Made by a program: the position numbers and the translations under genes. Below are positions 9,161-18,735 of a stretch of DNA of 64,000 nt, piece by piece. The stretch lies in assembly GCF_030034735.1 (NCBI RefSeq), contig NZ_CP125370.1:5689001-5753000 (forward strand), read 5' to 3'. Positions within the stretch are counted from its first letter, which is position 1; the number at the start of each line of letters is the position of its first letter. This DNA is from Paenibacillus sp. RC334 (GTDB lineage Bacteria; Bacillota; Bacilli; Paenibacillales; Paenibacillaceae). The notes beneath the pieces are model-generated. The model searched no databases, was not told the DNA's origin, and was given only the letters and a program-made list of their open reading frames with translations.

Positions 9161-9210
9161 ATAACATTTTCATATATTAAGAAAGTGTTCAAGGACTATG
9201 CATGAAGAAA

Positions 9211-9256
9211 AGAGCAATAAGGGCAGTTTTAATCACTGCCACTTATTGCTCTTTAT
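9211..9256. terminator. Bidirectional terminator, second copy of a repeated element
   Basis: The same AGAGCAATAAG / CTTATTGCTCT stem as at 2001-2041, between the convergent RCC1 and HD-domain genes, with T-rich runs on both sides. Similarity to the first copy continues to about 9292, where the first copy encodes the end of the GIY-YIG protein. Confidence 0.75.
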
Positions 9257-9347
9257 TTTTATACGGGGGTTACTCCATTACTAAAAAAAACATCATTATG
9301 TATGAACAGAAGCGCTTCTGTAGCTTCTGGACGGTAAGAAAATTCAT

Positions 9348-9989
9348 TTATAGTGCTAAGGCTTCTTCCGTAATCTTTTTAATATCAATGGATGAAGGCG
9401 TTTCTTCCTTAACCATATCTGGCAAAATATTTTCCAAAAAATAATCAACGCATTTTAATCGAATATTTTTGATTTTAACGAGCGCATTACGATACATGAC
9501 TATAAATTCTTTTTCAGTATTTCCCCGCTGTAGTTCGGCAAATGCTTCGTACACCTGATCCATCTTGTCAGCAACTTCAAGGATCAAACCTTCTACTGAA
9601 TTGTCCTTGCCTTCCCGTAACTGTTTGCGGAAAATGGCTTTGAACTCCTCCGGAATGTTCTCTTCAATAAAATACTCAACCATACCTTCTTCGACCTGCT
9701 GGATTAATAACCGGAGTTCCTTGGAGGAATGCTTAACAGGCGTTTTTATGTCTCCAATAAAAATCTCCCCATAATCGTGACTACTTGTGATCTCGTAAAG
9801 CTTTTTCCAGTCAATGCTTACGCCGTTTCGCTCTTCAATATCAGCCAGCGTTTTGGCATACTGTACCACTTTCCACGAATGAGCAGATACGCTGTGTTCT
9901 TCAAATTTAAACTTGCCTGGACAGCGGATGATCCTTTCCAGCTCGTTTAGCGATCGAAAATACGTATGAATCCCCATACTTGTATCCAT
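9348..9989 (-). CDS. HD-domain phosphohydrolase, YfbR-like
   Basis: 213 residues. The N-terminal signature FEEHSVSAHSWKVVQYA and the metal-binding HD doublet in ITSSHDYGE match YfbR/YGK1-type 5'-deoxynucleotidases. A later acidic residue in EVADKMDQVYE completes the HD fold. Such enzymes dephosphorylate dNMPs or related nucleotides in the cytoplasm. Exact substrate specificity cannot be read from sequence. Transcription ends in the repeated terminator at 9211-9256. Confidence 0.88.
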   Translation of the reverse strand: MDTSMGIHTYFRSLNELERIIRCPGKFKFEEHSVSAHSWKVVQYAKTLADIEERNGVSIDWKKLYEITSSHDYGEIFIGDIKTPVKHSSKELRLLIQQVEEGMVEYFIEENIPEEFKAIFRKQLREGKDNSVEGLILEVADKMDQVYEAFAELQRGNTEKEFIVMYRNALVKIKNIRLKCVDYFLENILPDMVKEETPSSIDIKKITEEALAL

Positions 9990-10147
9990 CCTTTAGTTTA
10001 TATGATATTTGTGGATATAGATCCTACTATAGAGCTCAACTATTAACAGCAGATTAGCGCAGTATAAAGTGGAGACTTATACATATAGCACGCAAACCAA
10101 TTTTGCTATACACTTTATATAAAAATGTTAAAAGTGCGGTGAAATCG

Positions 10148-10843
10148 TTGTTTAAAATCTTGCTAATTGAAGATGATGAAACTTTATTTCATGAAGTTAA
10201 AGATAGATTAACTCAATGGGCCTATGATGTGTATGGCATCCAGGACTTTAGTAAGGTAATTCAGGAATTCACAACGATAAAGCCTGATCTGGTCGTGATT
10301 GATATTCAATTACCGAAATTTGATGGGTTTCATTGGTGTCGAATGATTCGATCCCGTTCTAACGTCCCTATCCTCTTCTTATCATCACGTGATCACCCTA
10401 CGGATATGGTGATGTCGATGCAGCTTGGAGCGGATGATTTTATCCAAAAACCGTTTCATTTTGATGTACTCATTGCAAAATTACAGGCGACACTTCGCCG
10501 CGTGTACAATTACAATACAGAACCTGTCTCCCTGAAAACATGGTGTGGAGCCACGGTCGATTACGAAAAAAATGTAGTTGCCAATGAGGCTGGCTCCATC
10601 GAATTAACCAAGAACGAAATTTATATTTTAAAGCTTCTAATTGAGCAAAAAAACAAAATTGTCTCCCGGGAGGAATTAATTAAAAGCCTTTGGGATGATG
10701 AACGTTTTGTCAGCGACAATACCCTGACCGTCAACTTGAATCGCCTGCGAAAAAAACTGGATGAGCTGGATTTGGGCCGTTTCATTGAAACGAAGGTGGG
10801 GCAAGGCTACATGGCTACAGAAGAGGCACATGCCTATGATTAA
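10148..10843 (+). CDS. OmpR-family response regulator, BceR-type
   Basis: About 231 residues if translation starts at the TTG at 10148 (M-FKILLIEDDETLF); a GTG three codons earlier (10139) is an alternative, and neither has a strong ribosome binding site. The receiver domain has the acidic pair (EDD), the phospho-acceptor aspartate in LVVIDIQLPKFDG and the conserved KPF lysine. The C-terminal winged helix ends RFIETKVGQGYMA. It overlaps the sensor kinase gene and lies upstream of a BceAB-type ABC transporter, the usual regulatory partner. Confidence 0.92.
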   Translation: MFKILLIEDDETLFHEVKDRLTQWAYDVYGIQDFSKVIQEFTTIKPDLVVIDIQLPKFDGFHWCRMIRSRSNVPILFLSSRDHPTDMVMSMQLGADDFIQKPFHFDVLIAKLQATLRRVYNYNTEPVSLKTWCGATVDYEKNVVANEAGSIELTKNEIYILKLLIEQKNKIVSREELIKSLWDDERFVSDNTLTVNLNRLRKKLDELDLGRFIETKVGQGYMATEEAHAYD

Positions 10844-11840
10844 AAAATATCTTATGGAAAGGCGAAGCTGGATTCTACTTTTTGTATGTCAGCAATTCCT
10901 TATCCTGCTCATCGCTTATGTGGATGCAGCAATCCCGTTTATGCCGATCCTTTATATTGTCTTCTTATCTATGATGGTATTCTTGGGTTTTTTAATTATC
11001 CGCTACCCTAAAGAAACCAAATTCTATAAAACACTAGAAGAATGGGAAATCCCTCTCGAATTAACGGGTATAGGCGAACCGGAGAGTCCATTTGAGCAAA
11101 TCATTGAACAAAAAATCACCGACCAGACCGAACGATTACAACAAATCATCTCGCAAAATCAATTGACACTTGAACACGAAAAAGATGAACTATTATCCTG
11201 GATTCATGAGGTAAAAACACCTTTGACCGCCATGCATTTGATGATTGAGCGATTGGACGATAAATCCCTAAAGGCTCAACTAACTTATGAATGGTTACGA
11301 ATTCACTTACTGCTGGATCAGCAGCTCCATCACAAACGCATATCTTTTATTGAAAATGATTTGTATGTGGAGCAAGTGAATTTAAAATCTCTGGTTTTTA
11401 AAGAGATTAAAACATTACAATCATGGTGCATCCAAAAAGGGATCGGTTTTGATATCCAACTTGAGCAAATGGAAGTGCTGAGTGATGCCAAATGGCTTGC
11501 TTTTATCGTTAGGCAGCTCTTAACCAATGCCATCAAATATAGCGATGCCAGTGATATTATCATTCACAGCTATGAACAAAATGATCGAATACGGCTTGAG
11601 GTCCAAGACTTTGGTCGCGGTATTGATCCGAAGGATATACCCCGTATTTTCGAGAAAGGTTTTACATCCACGACCCAACATTCTGATCATACTTCAACGG
11701 GCATGGGGTTATATTTAACGAAAAAGGCAGCAACGCCTTTGCTCATACATATAGATATGCATTCCAAACCGGACGCCGGTACAACCTTTACTTTAATTTT
11801 TCCCAAACAAAATGATTTCGTGAGTATGGTGAGCATGTGA
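10836..11840 (+). CDS. Intramembrane-sensing histidine kinase, BceS-type
   Basis: 334 residues. The ATG at 10836 overlaps the end of the regulator gene by 8 bases and has AAGAGG upstream; a longer in-frame ORF is only its overlap with the regulator. Two transmembrane helices are separated by a very short loop (residues about 12-55), so there is no extracytoplasmic sensor. The H-box is LLSWIHEVKTPLTAMH, followed by N-, G1- (VQDFGRGID) and G2-boxes (STGMGLYLTKK). Kinases of this class receive their signal from the partner ABC transporter. Confidence 0.92.
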   Translation: MIKKYLMERRSWILLFVCQQFLILLIAYVDAAIPFMPILYIVFLSMMVFLGFLIIRYPKETKFYKTLEEWEIPLELTGIGEPESPFEQIIEQKITDQTERLQQIISQNQLTLEHEKDELLSWIHEVKTPLTAMHLMIERLDDKSLKAQLTYEWLRIHLLLDQQLHHKRISFIENDLYVEQVNLKSLVFKEIKTLQSWCIQKGIGFDIQLEQMEVLSDAKWLAFIVRQLLTNAIKYSDASDIIIHSYEQNDRIRLEVQDFGRGIDPKDIPRIFEKGFTSTTQHSDHTSTGMGLYLTKKAATPLLIHIDMHSKPDAGTTFTLIFPKQNDFVSMVSM

Positions 11841-11942
11841 CAGAGATGTCACATGCTTTTATGTATTGTTCGCTCAATCAAAGGAAAAGCAGCATCCCTA
11901 TTTTTATAATAAAGTTACAAGAACAAAAAGGAGTGCATCGAA

Positions 11943-12704
11943 GTGAATATTTTAGAAGCCCATAAAATTCATAAAAGCTACGGTAATAAGTTAAATATGC
12001 AGGAGGTATTAAAGGGAATTGATATCCTTATTGAAGAAGGTGAATTTGTCAGTATTATGGGAGCCTCTGGTTCAGGTAAAACCACTCTGCTGAATGTCCT
12101 TTCCTCCATTGATCACGTGAGCCACGGGTCCATTAAAATCAATGACATCGAAATGACGAAAATGAAGGAAAAGCAACTGGCTGAATTCCGCAAAAAGCAT
12201 TTAGGGTTTATTTTTCAAGAGTATAATCTGCTGGATACGCTAACCGTGAAGGAGAACATTCTTTTACCCTTATCCATCACCAAAACGCCTAAAAAAGAGG
12301 CCAACCGAAGATTTCAGGACGTGGCTACAGAACTGGGAATTTATGAGTTGAAAGATAAGTACCCCAATGAAATCTCGGGTGGACAGAAACAGCGTACATC
12401 TGCGGCCAGAGCGTTTATTCATGAGCCCAGTATTATTTTTGCCGATGAACCTACGGGTGCGCTGGATTCCAAATCAGCTTCCGATTTATTGAACAAGCTG
12501 GGCCAGTTAAACCAGAAGCGCAAGGCAACCATCATTATGGTCACGCACGATCCCGTCGCTGCCAGCCATTGCAGTAGAGTCATTTTTATTAAGGATGGAC
12601 AAATGTATACACAGCTTCATAAAGGTGAACAAGAAAGACAAAGCTTCTTCCAAGATATCATGAGAACCCAAGGGGTCTTAGGCGGGGTCCAATATGAACA
12701 TTAA
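11943..12704 (+). CDS. ABC transporter ATP-binding protein, BceA-type
   Basis: 253 residues, GTG start at 11943 with AAGGAG eight bases upstream. Walker A (GASGSGKTT), Q-loop (FIFQEYNLL), ABC signature as [13 protein letters not shown], Walker B ([13 protein letters not shown]) and H-loop (VTHD) are all present. The order and the overlap with a large FtsX-type permease identify a peptide-antibiotic resistance transporter of the BceAB/MacB class. It supplies ATP hydrolysis at the inner face of the membrane. Confidence 0.93.
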   Translation: MNILEAHKIHKSYGNKLNMQEVLKGIDILIEEGEFVSIMGASGSGKTTLLNVLSSIDHVSHGSIKINDIEMTKMKEKQLAEFRKKHLGFIFQEYNLLDTLTVKENILLPLSITKTPKKEANRRFQDVATELGIYELKDKYPNEISGGQKQRTSAARAFIHEPSIIFADEPTGALDSKSASDLLNKLGQLNQKRKATIIMVTHDPVAASHCSRVIFIKDGQMYTQLHKGEQERQSFFQDIMRTQGVLGGVQYEH

Positions 12705-14634
12705 TCTGCTCATTCTAAAGAATTTGAAAAAAAACCTGAAAAATTATTACCTTTATGTTTTTGCTCTCATTTTCAGTGTTGCGCTCTATTTCGCTTTTGT
12801 CACATTACAATACGATCCCTCCATGGACGAAGTGAAGGGCTCTGTTAAAGGTGCAGCTTCCATACGGGCAGCATCCGTCCTGCTGGTCGCTATTGTCTGT
12901 ATTTTCCTTTTGTATGCTAATAATATCTTTATAAAAAGACGCAGCAAAGAAATTGGCCTATTTCAATTGATCGGAATGACTAAAAACAAAATTTTTCGCA
13001 TCCTAAGTGCTGAAAACTTAATTCTATACTTCAGTTCACTATTCATTGGCATTGTGGTTGGATTCTCCTTTTCCAAATTAGTGATCATGATTTTATTTAA
13101 GACGACGGGCGTCGAAGCCATTGCCACTCTATATTTCTCTAACCAAGCACTGACTCAAACACTCATCGTTTTTGGTATCATCTACCTGTTGATCATGGTC
13201 ATGAATTATTCCTTTATCAAAAGACAGAGTATTTTGTCTTTGTTCAGAGTGACCTCAACCACCGAAGGGAAAATCAAGGAAATATCTATCTTTGAGATGA
13301 TCATTGGGATCATTGGAGTTTCATTCATCGCTTTAGGATACTATGTTTCTTCCAAATTGTTTGGTGGAGACTTTACATCCATGAATGAATTATTTATGGC
13401 TATGGTGTTTATTTTGGGCTCTGTCATCATCGGAACACTTCTTTTTTATAAAGGATCCATCCGCTTTATTTCAAATATCATCAGAAAAAGTAAAGGCGGC
13501 TATTTAAACATTAATGAGGTGCTGTCTCTCTCATCCATTATGTTCCGCATGAAATCCAATGCTTTGTTGTTGACCATTATTACGACGGTATCGGCACTTG
13601 CCATCGGTTTACTCTCCTTAAGCTATATCGCCTATTATTCTGCGGATCAAGCGGCTGAGGGCAATGTACCTTCCCATTTTGCAATGACGAATGTAGCGGA
13701 TGCGGAGAAATTCAAAACGTTACTTCAGGAGCATGACATACAGTATCGTGAAAAGAAAATTGAAGTCATTCAAGTCAGTGTGAACGCAGCGCAAATTATG
13801 GAGACCCCTCTGGAAGGATTAAATATCGGTACGAATTCCATGACGCTGCCTGTCATAAGCGATCAATCTGTGGAGGCTACGGATGTATCCCCAGGTCAAA
13901 CGATTTTAACGGGCTATAATGATCTGTTACAGAAATTTATGTCCTTGAAAAGCTTTGGCCCATTGGACTTGAAGGGGAAAAAGGAAGTCATACATCAACA
14001 ATATTTGGGTCTAAAAAAGGAATATGTTATTCCCTACTATTTTACAGCCGGCGGACTACCCACTGTCATTGTAGACGAAACCATCTTTGAGCGGTTAAAG
14101 AAAGATGCAAATCCTGAGATTCAAAAGAAATCATCCTTATATATTGGAATTGATATGATGAATAAGGACCAGATCAAAGAAGCCGATCGCCTCTTTAAAG
14201 CCGCCAATTTTAATGACCAACAAACATCACGCCTTGAAATGAGCAGCAATCAGAAGAGAGATATGGGAGTGATCATGTTTGTAGTTGGATTTTTAGGACT
14301 CACCTTTCTCATTACATCAGGCTGTATCCTTTATTTTAAGCAAATGGATGAGAGCGAAGACGAAAAAGCCAATTATACGGTGTTGAGAAAGTTAGGGTTC
14401 ACACAAGGGGACCTGCTTAGAGGCATCAAAATAAAACAAATCTTTAACTTCGGCATTCCATTAGTAATCGGCCTTTCACACAGCTATTTCGCCGTCCAAT
14501 CCGGCTGGTTCTTGTTTGGAACAGAAGTTTGGATGCCTATGATCATCGTTATGGTACTATACACCGCCTTATATTCCATTTTCGGGATACTATCCATCCT
14601 GTATTATAAAAAAGTCATTAAAGCAGCATTATAA
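12694..14634 (+). CDS. BceB-type FtsX-family ABC permease
   Basis: 646 residues. The ATG at 12694 overlaps the ATPase gene by 11 bases. There are ten predicted transmembrane helices, with a large extracytoplasmic domain of roughly 200 residues between helices 7 and 8 (around residues 315-520), the diagnostic BceB topology. This domain binds bacitracin- or lantibiotic-type targets and signals to the kinase. Together the four genes form a self-contained sensing and detoxification module. The specific peptide is not predictable. Confidence 0.92.
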   Translation: MNINLLILKNLKKNLKNYYLYVFALIFSVALYFAFVTLQYDPSMDEVKGSVKGAASIRAASVLLVAIVCIFLLYANNIFIKRRSKEIGLFQLIGMTKNKIFRILSAENLILYFSSLFIGIVVGFSFSKLVIMILFKTTGVEAIATLYFSNQALTQTLIVFGIIYLLIMVMNYSFIKRQSILSLFRVTSTTEGKIKEISIFEMIIGIIGVSFIALGYYVSSKLFGGDFTSMNELFMAMVFILGSVIIGTLLFYKGSIRFISNIIRKSKGGYLNINEVLSLSSIMFRMKSNALLLTIITTVSALAIGLLSLSYIAYYSADQAAEGNVPSHFAMTNVADAEKFKTLLQEHDIQYREKKIEVIQVSVNAAQIMETPLEGLNIGTNSMTLPVISDQSVEATDVSPGQTILTGYNDLLQKFMSLKSFGPLDLKGKKEVIHQQYLGLKKEYVIPYYFTAGGLPTVIVDETIFERLKKDANPEIQKKSSLYIGIDMMNKDQIKEADRLFKAANFNDQQTSRLEMSSNQKRDMGVIMFVVGFLGLTFLITSGCILYFKQMDESEDEKANYTVLRKLGFTQGDLLRGIKIKQIFNFGIPLVIGLSHSYFAVQSGWFLFGTEVWMPMIIVMVLYTALYSIFGILSILYYKKVIKAAL

Positions 14635-14842
14635 TTGGTCAAAAGCTCCAGACGAAAGTACTGGGGGCAAAAGGTATTGATGCTAGGGTTGCTGGAAGCC
14701 CTATGGATTTTCGTCAGTCAAAATGGCTGTTGCCCATCTTTTTCGATCCGATAGATCTTAGTAAGAATCAAACCTCATTGTAGTGAGCGGGATTGTATTT
14801 AGTGTGATTTCGGGTATTTACGCGATGCTTGAAGCAAGTTAA
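14635..14842. other. Intergenic stretch with a possible short relic
   Basis: No intact gene. An in-frame hydrophobic tail ending near 14842 (IVFSVISGIYAMLEAS then stop) could be the last turn of a lost membrane protein, but it is too short to assign. No promoter for the next gene lies here because that gene is on the other strand. Confidence 0.3.
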
Positions 14843-14888
14843 AAAATCTCGCCCTTCTCTGTTACGGACAGGAAGAGCGAGACTTTTT
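14843..14888. terminator. Terminator downstream of the second aldo/keto reductase
   Basis: Stem with AAAATCTCGC / GCGAGACTTTT and inner CCTTC/GAAG pairing, T-rich on both sides, so it can serve both strands. Confidence 0.75.
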
Positions 14889-14927
14889 TATTGATGGTCC
14901 CCCCTCTACAGGGGCTCGTGTGAATGC

Positions 14928-15902
14928 TTAACGCAAAGGCTCGAACCCCTCTGCTTGCTTCAGAATCCGCTCAATTTCCGCGCATGCCTCTGGTTGAAGC
15001 GTCACCTCGACTGCTTTCACATTTTCTTCGATTTGTGTCGGTTTAGTGGCCCCAATGAGTGCAGCGCTGATACCCGGTTCTCTCAGAATCCAGGCAAGCG
15101 CGAGCTGTGACAGGGTGACACCCAAATCCTTCGCCAGCTTATCCAGCTCCTGGACACAGTTTAGAACGGTATCGTTCATGTAACTGCTGATGACATGATT
15201 GACGGAGGCATCAGCCCCGCGGCTGCCCGTCGGTAAAGGTTGTCCCGGTTTGTATTTACCCGTGAGGATACCTTGGGCCAGAGGCGAAAATACAATTTGG
15301 CCGATACCTACCTGCCCGGATACAGGGAGTACCTCATGTTCGATATAACGTTCGAACATATTATAGATCGGCTGGTTGGCAATCAGCGGACGCAGATTCA
15401 GCCTTTTTCCAATGCCATAAGCATCCGTGAGCTGGGCAGCACTCCATTCGCTTACTGCAGCATACAGGATCTTGCCTTGAGCCTGAAGGTCATCCAGAGC
15501 CCGCAGCGTCTCTTCCAAAGGGGTGTCCTGATCGTAACGGTGGCAGAAGTAAATATCGATATAATCCGTGCCAAGACGTTGAAGACTAGCCTCGCATTGC
15601 TCCATAATGTGCTTGCGGGACAGTCCCCTGTCATTAGGACCGGAATCCATTGGAAAGTAAACCTTCGTAGATAACACGTAGCTTTCTCTTCGATAAGGCT
15701 TCAAAGCCGCTCCCATAGCCTTTTCGCCCTCACCCCGATTATACGCATTGGCGGTATCAAAGAAATTGATCCCGAGTTCAAAGGCTTTGGCAATACAGGT
15801 ATGAGCTGCTTCCTGCTCGGCGGCTGTCCCGTACGTCAACCAACTGCCCAAACCGATTTCACTGATTTTAAGACCACTGTTGCCTACATTTCTGTACTTC
15901 AT
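14928..15902 (-). CDS. Aldo/keto reductase, Kv-beta-like (AKR6/YghZ type)
   Basis: 324 residues. Catalytic tetrad D49, Y54 (INFFDTANAYNRGEGE), K80 (LSTKVYF) and H121 (YFCHRYD). The length and the motif YNMFERYIE fit the voltage-gated potassium-channel beta-subunit-like branch of bacterial AKRs. It should be an NADPH-dependent aldehyde reductase in the cytosol. It is monocistronic. Unlike the first AKR of the window, its upstream region does not show the MerR-type palindrome. Confidence 0.92.
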   Translation of the reverse strand: MKYRNVGNSGLKISEIGLGSWLTYGTAAEQEAAHTCIAKAFELGINFFDTANAYNRGEGEKAMGAALKPYRRESYVLSTKVYFPMDSGPNDRGLSRKHIMEQCEASLQRLGTDYIDIYFCHRYDQDTPLEETLRALDDLQAQGKILYAAVSEWSAAQLTDAYGIGKRLNLRPLIANQPIYNMFERYIEHEVLPVSGQVGIGQIVFSPLAQGILTGKYKPGQPLPTGSRGADASVNHVISSYMNDTVLNCVQELDKLAKDLGVTLSQLALAWILREPGISAALIGATKPTQIEENVKAVEVTLQPEACAEIERILKQAEGFEPLR

Positions 15903-16050
15903 ATCTGTTCCTTCTTTCGTAAGAGGATAGCCTTCTTATATTCTAGCATGTAAACCCTTTCACGAAAACGAATTCCATAGAAATCAGGTAGTTGCCTCAT
16001 TTCACTTTTACGCATTGTAAATCCTGATGGAATTGTGATCAAATATATAA

Positions 16051-16090
16051 TAAAAAATAGCAAGGATGCTGTAACATCCCTGCTATTTAG
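16051..16090 (-). terminator. Intrinsic terminator of the radical SAM gene
   Basis: On the minus strand a 14-bp stem (AAATAGCAGGGATG pairing CATCCTTGCTATTT) is followed by TTTTATTATAT. Confidence 0.8.
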
Positions 16091-16140
16091 CAATAGCCGC
16101 TTTTAAGGGCAATCACTCCGTTATTTACATCTTTCCTCTC

Positions 16141-17100
16141 TTATATCCCATTCGGAAAAAGTGCATCGTATGCAGGACAAGGCAGTTTGTCGAGAAAATC
16201 CTGAAGCGGCTTGGGTTTATGGGTGTAAATATCTTTTAAGGAAGTTCCGTTGTAAATGTTGCCTATGACCACAGGATGGCACAGCTCGCAGATCAGAATA
16301 TCGCCATTCCCGTGAAGATGAAGCTGCTTCTTACCATCCACGCAGTTGGAAAAATAAACACCTGGCTGCTCCTTGAAGCCCAGTGCTTCTGCAAAACGAT
16401 CCATACAGGTGAAATACAGCACGGTATCGTCCTTTTTATGTGCGATCAAGTCATGAACGGAACGAACAAGTGCTTCCTTGGTAGAGATAGCGTTCCAGTT
16501 GGTATGATCCATCACGATGCTATTTTGGATTTCATGAATTCGTACACCGAGTTCATATACTTTCTCGCTGATCGCTGGCATGTTGTTCTGCGTCTCGGCA
16601 AATAGCAAGGTCTCCAGCACCGTTTCCAGCTTGGCTTCGGTACATAACCGAATATTCTGGGCGATTGTCTCATACATGCGCGGATGAACATGATAATATG
16701 CCGCATATTTTTCGGGGTCCGTGAAGTTGAAGGAGATATGGATGTTGGAAAGCCCCGCATCACGCAGCCTCTCAATTCGTTCAGGACTGAGCAAGCTGGC
16801 ATTAGTGTTGAGCTGGGTAGCGATTCCCTTGCTCGAACAGTGAGCCACAATGTCCAGACAATCCTGATACTTCAAGGTCACCTCTCCCCCGGACAGCCGC
16901 ACGCGCTTTAAGGTGGGGATTTCATCAATGATGCGTATCACTTCTTTACTGCTGATGCATTGTCCATCATTACGCTGGTATGCGCAGCAATAATCGCATT
17001 TAAAATTACAATTGGAGGTGACTCCAACCTCCAGCCCCTCCAATTCGTAGATACCTGGCTTTTCCAGTTCAAGCGCTTTATATTTGTTCTCTATACTCAC
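16141..17100 (-). CDS. Radical SAM protein with SPASM-like C-terminus
   Basis: 319 residues, GTG start at 17100 behind GGGAGG. The [4Fe-4S] cluster motif CX3CX2C is C31, C35, C38 (TSNCNFKCDYC), and the glycine motif is RLSGGEVTL. The C-terminal third contains further cysteines (SNCVDGK, ILICELCHPVVIGNI) arranged like a short SPASM/twitch domain, as in enzymes that modify peptides. It stands alone apart from a divergent 49-residue ORF that starts 79 bases upstream. Substrate unknown; peptide maturation is a reasonable guess. Confidence 0.85.
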   Translation of the reverse strand: MSIENKYKALELEKPGIYELEGLEVGVTSNCNFKCDYCCAYQRNDGQCISSKEVIRIIDEIPTLKRVRLSGGEVTLKYQDCLDIVAHCSSKGIATQLNTNASLLSPERIERLRDAGLSNIHISFNFTDPEKYAAYYHVHPRMYETIAQNIRLCTEAKLETVLETLLFAETQNNMPAISEKVYELGVRIHEIQNSIVMDHTNWNAISTKEALVRSVHDLIAHKKDDTVLYFTCMDRFAEALGFKEQPGVYFSNCVDGKKQLHLHGNGDILICELCHPVVIGNIYNGTSLKDIYTHKPKPLQDFLDKLPCPAYDALFPNGI

Positions 17101-17178
17101 TTTCTCATGATCCTCCCGATCTCAGGCTTGTGTCTTGAATTCCCTTGAGATTATACAGAATGAGGATGGCTTGGAGAT

Positions 17179-17328
17179 ATGACATTGGTAACGGTCACTC
17201 TAAATGAATGGTATGGAATACACGCATATAACCGAGAAGACATGGCTTTATCCGGTCATGTATTTTACTCGCATTATGCCTATAACACCCCATACCAACC
17301 GCCCAGCAAAAATAATAGTATTCTATAA
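17179..17328 (+). CDS. Divergent 49-residue ORF beside the radical SAM gene
   Basis: ATG at 17179, TAA at 17326-17328. GAGGATGG lies about 10 bases upstream; the nearer GGAG is only two bases from the ATG. The predicted peptide starts MTLVTVTLNEWYGIHAYN, is rich in Tyr, His and Asn and contains no Cys. I recognise no family. A weak divergent promoter (TTGTGT, 18 bp, TATACA, about 17129-17158) could serve it. It may be a small protein of its own, a precursor peptide for the radical SAM enzyme, or chance. Confidence 0.35.
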   Translation: MTLVTVTLNEWYGIHAYNREDMALSGHVFYSHYAYNTPYQPPSKNNSIL

Positions 17329-17376
17329 ATCTGTAGGCTAAAAAATATACAAAACTGAATTTACACTAACCTTTAT

Positions 17377-17407
17377 GTAAGTACCTGTACTAAAAGTGCA
17401 TACTTAC
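17377..17407. promoter_or_regulatory. Candidate operator upstream of the quinone reductase gene
   Basis: Inverted repeat GTAAGTA (17377-17383) / TACTTAC (17401-17407). It is accompanied by a direct repeat AGTGCATACT (17395) and AGTGCGTACT (17416), 21 bp apart, that is two helical turns. The related ATGCATACT occurs upstream of the nearby HxlR gene (about 18509). These are plausible HxlR-family binding sites. Confidence 0.4.
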
Positions 17408-17466
17408 TTATTTGCAGTGCGTACTCTATACTCTAGAAGTAAACCATATTCAAGGAGGGCAAATCT

Positions 17467-18030
17467 TTGAAAACTCTCATTATCGTATCGCACCCAAACA
17501 TAGAAAAATCCGTGATTAACAAGCGATGGGTAGAAGAACTCAAAAAATATCCTGAAAAGTATACTGTACACGAATTGTATAACATTTACCCTGACGGAAA
17601 CATTGATGTGGAAAAAGAACAGCAATTAATTGAATCACATCGTAATCTTGTTTTACAGTTCCCGGTCTATTGGTTTAATTGTCCGCCACTTCTTAAAAAG
17701 TGGCTTGACGATGTTTTTGCTTATGGTTGGGCATATGGTTCAAATGGAGGGGATAAATTAAAGAATCGTAAAGTCGGCTTAGCTGTATCTGCCGGAATCA
17801 AAAAAGAAGATTACAGCGAAGAGGGAAGATACCGCTATACGCTTGAACATTTATTATCTCCTTTTGAAACTACATTGCTATACTGCAATGCGGATTATCG
17901 TTCGTTTTTTGCGTTTTATGGTATAGAAAGCGAACCTGGTGAAAATGAGCCTGGCAAAGAAAATGAACCGGTTACACGCCATTTGGAAAATAGCACAAAA
18001 GATTATTTGAATTTTGTGGACAACCTGTAA
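17467..18030 (+). CDS. NAD(P)H-dependent quinone oxidoreductase (flavodoxin-like)
   Basis: 187 residues, TTG start at 17467 with AAGGAGGG at about eight bases. The flavodoxin-2 fold is recognisable from the N-terminal ILIVSHP-like strand (TLIIVSHPNIEKSVINK) and the FMN-binding LVLQFPVYWFNCPPLLKKWLDDVF. It resembles YwrO/KefF/MdaB-type two-electron quinone reductases, which protect against electrophiles. The convergent HxlR-family gene at 18113-18472 is its probable regulator, a frequent pairing. Confidence 0.9.
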   Translation: MKTLIIVSHPNIEKSVINKRWVEELKKYPEKYTVHELYNIYPDGNIDVEKEQQLIESHRNLVLQFPVYWFNCPPLLKKWLDDVFAYGWAYGSNGGDKLKNRKVGLAVSAGIKKEDYSEEGRYRYTLEHLLSPFETTLLYCNADYRSFFAFYGIESEPGENEPGKENEPVTRHLENSTKDYLNFVDNL

Positions 18031-18052
18031 TAGGTAGCTTTATTAAAGCTAA

Positions 18053-18090
18053 AAAAGAAGTATTTCCTTGTTTAGGAGATACTTCTTTTT
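18053..18090. terminator. Bidirectional terminator
   Basis: Stem AAGAAGTATTTCC / GGAGATACTTCTT with A-run before and T-run after, between the convergent quinone reductase and HxlR genes. Confidence 0.8.
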
Positions 18091-18112
18091 GAATTAGACT
18101 AAATAGCTATGC

Positions 18113-18472
18113 CTACCGCTGTATAGCCTCCAGAGCTGGCGAACTGTTATTCTCTCCCCACTCGCACATCATATTTAACAATGGAATGAGAGAAAGACCG
18201 CGTTCAGATAATGAATATTCAACTTTTGGAGGGACTTGGGGAAATTCCTTGCGTATAATCAGGCCATCTGCCTCCAGTTCTTTCAACATAATGCTTAGCG
18301 TTTTAAAAGAAATGGTACCGATCCTTCGCTTCAGCTCATTATGCCGCATAACCTTATTTTCAGATAGACAATACAAAATGATCATTTTATATTTACCGCC
18401 TATTAAGGACAACGTATATCCGAACCCAGTATCTTTTAGCATCACACCAGTAGGAACACAGCTTTCACTCAT
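18113..18472 (-). CDS. HxlR-family transcriptional regulator
   Basis: 119 residues. An N-terminal cysteine (MSESCVPTG) precedes the winged helix (LIGGKYKMIILYCLSENKVMRHNELKRRIGTISFKTL, shown in part as KYKMIILYCL and RHNELKRRIG). HxlR proteins such as YodB and HypR sense diamide, quinones or aldehydes through an N-terminal Cys and control azo- and quinone reductases. The adjacent NAD(P)H quinone reductase is the likely target. Confidence 0.9.
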   Translation of the reverse strand: MSESCVPTGVMLKDTGFGYTLSLIGGKYKMIILYCLSENKVMRHNELKRRIGTISFKTLSIMLKELEADGLIIRKEFPQVPPKVEYSLSERGLSLIPLLNMMCEWGENNSSPALEAIQR

Positions 18473-18735
18473 AAGTTACACTCTCCTTTAGGTGGGTATA
18501 AGACATAAATATGCATACTGTGTATTTTATAGTGTTACTGAAAGGAGGTAAAGTAAGATCGGCTCTTCGCTATACTGCTTGGTTAAAGATACTTTTAATA
18601 AGTTGGCAAAACGATTTGATATTCATTCCTTCTTACGATAGTTGCCCTCCAATTGTGAGCGATATGTGAACTGGGCATACTTCTCATTTCCAAATCCATA
18701 CTGAATATATCTGTTGGTAATGGAGGCGGAAGGTA

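Noticed and set aside
9202-9444. 80-codon plus-strand ORF starting MKKRAIRAV
   Set aside because: It reads through the repeated terminator hairpin and then antisense to the HD-domain gene; no family features.
14760-14842. Hydrophobic tail as a membrane-protein gene
   Set aside because: Only about 22 codons after a stop, no start and no recognisable family.
17166-17207. 13-codon ORF upstream of the 49-residue ORF
   Set aside because: Too short and without its own ribosome binding site.
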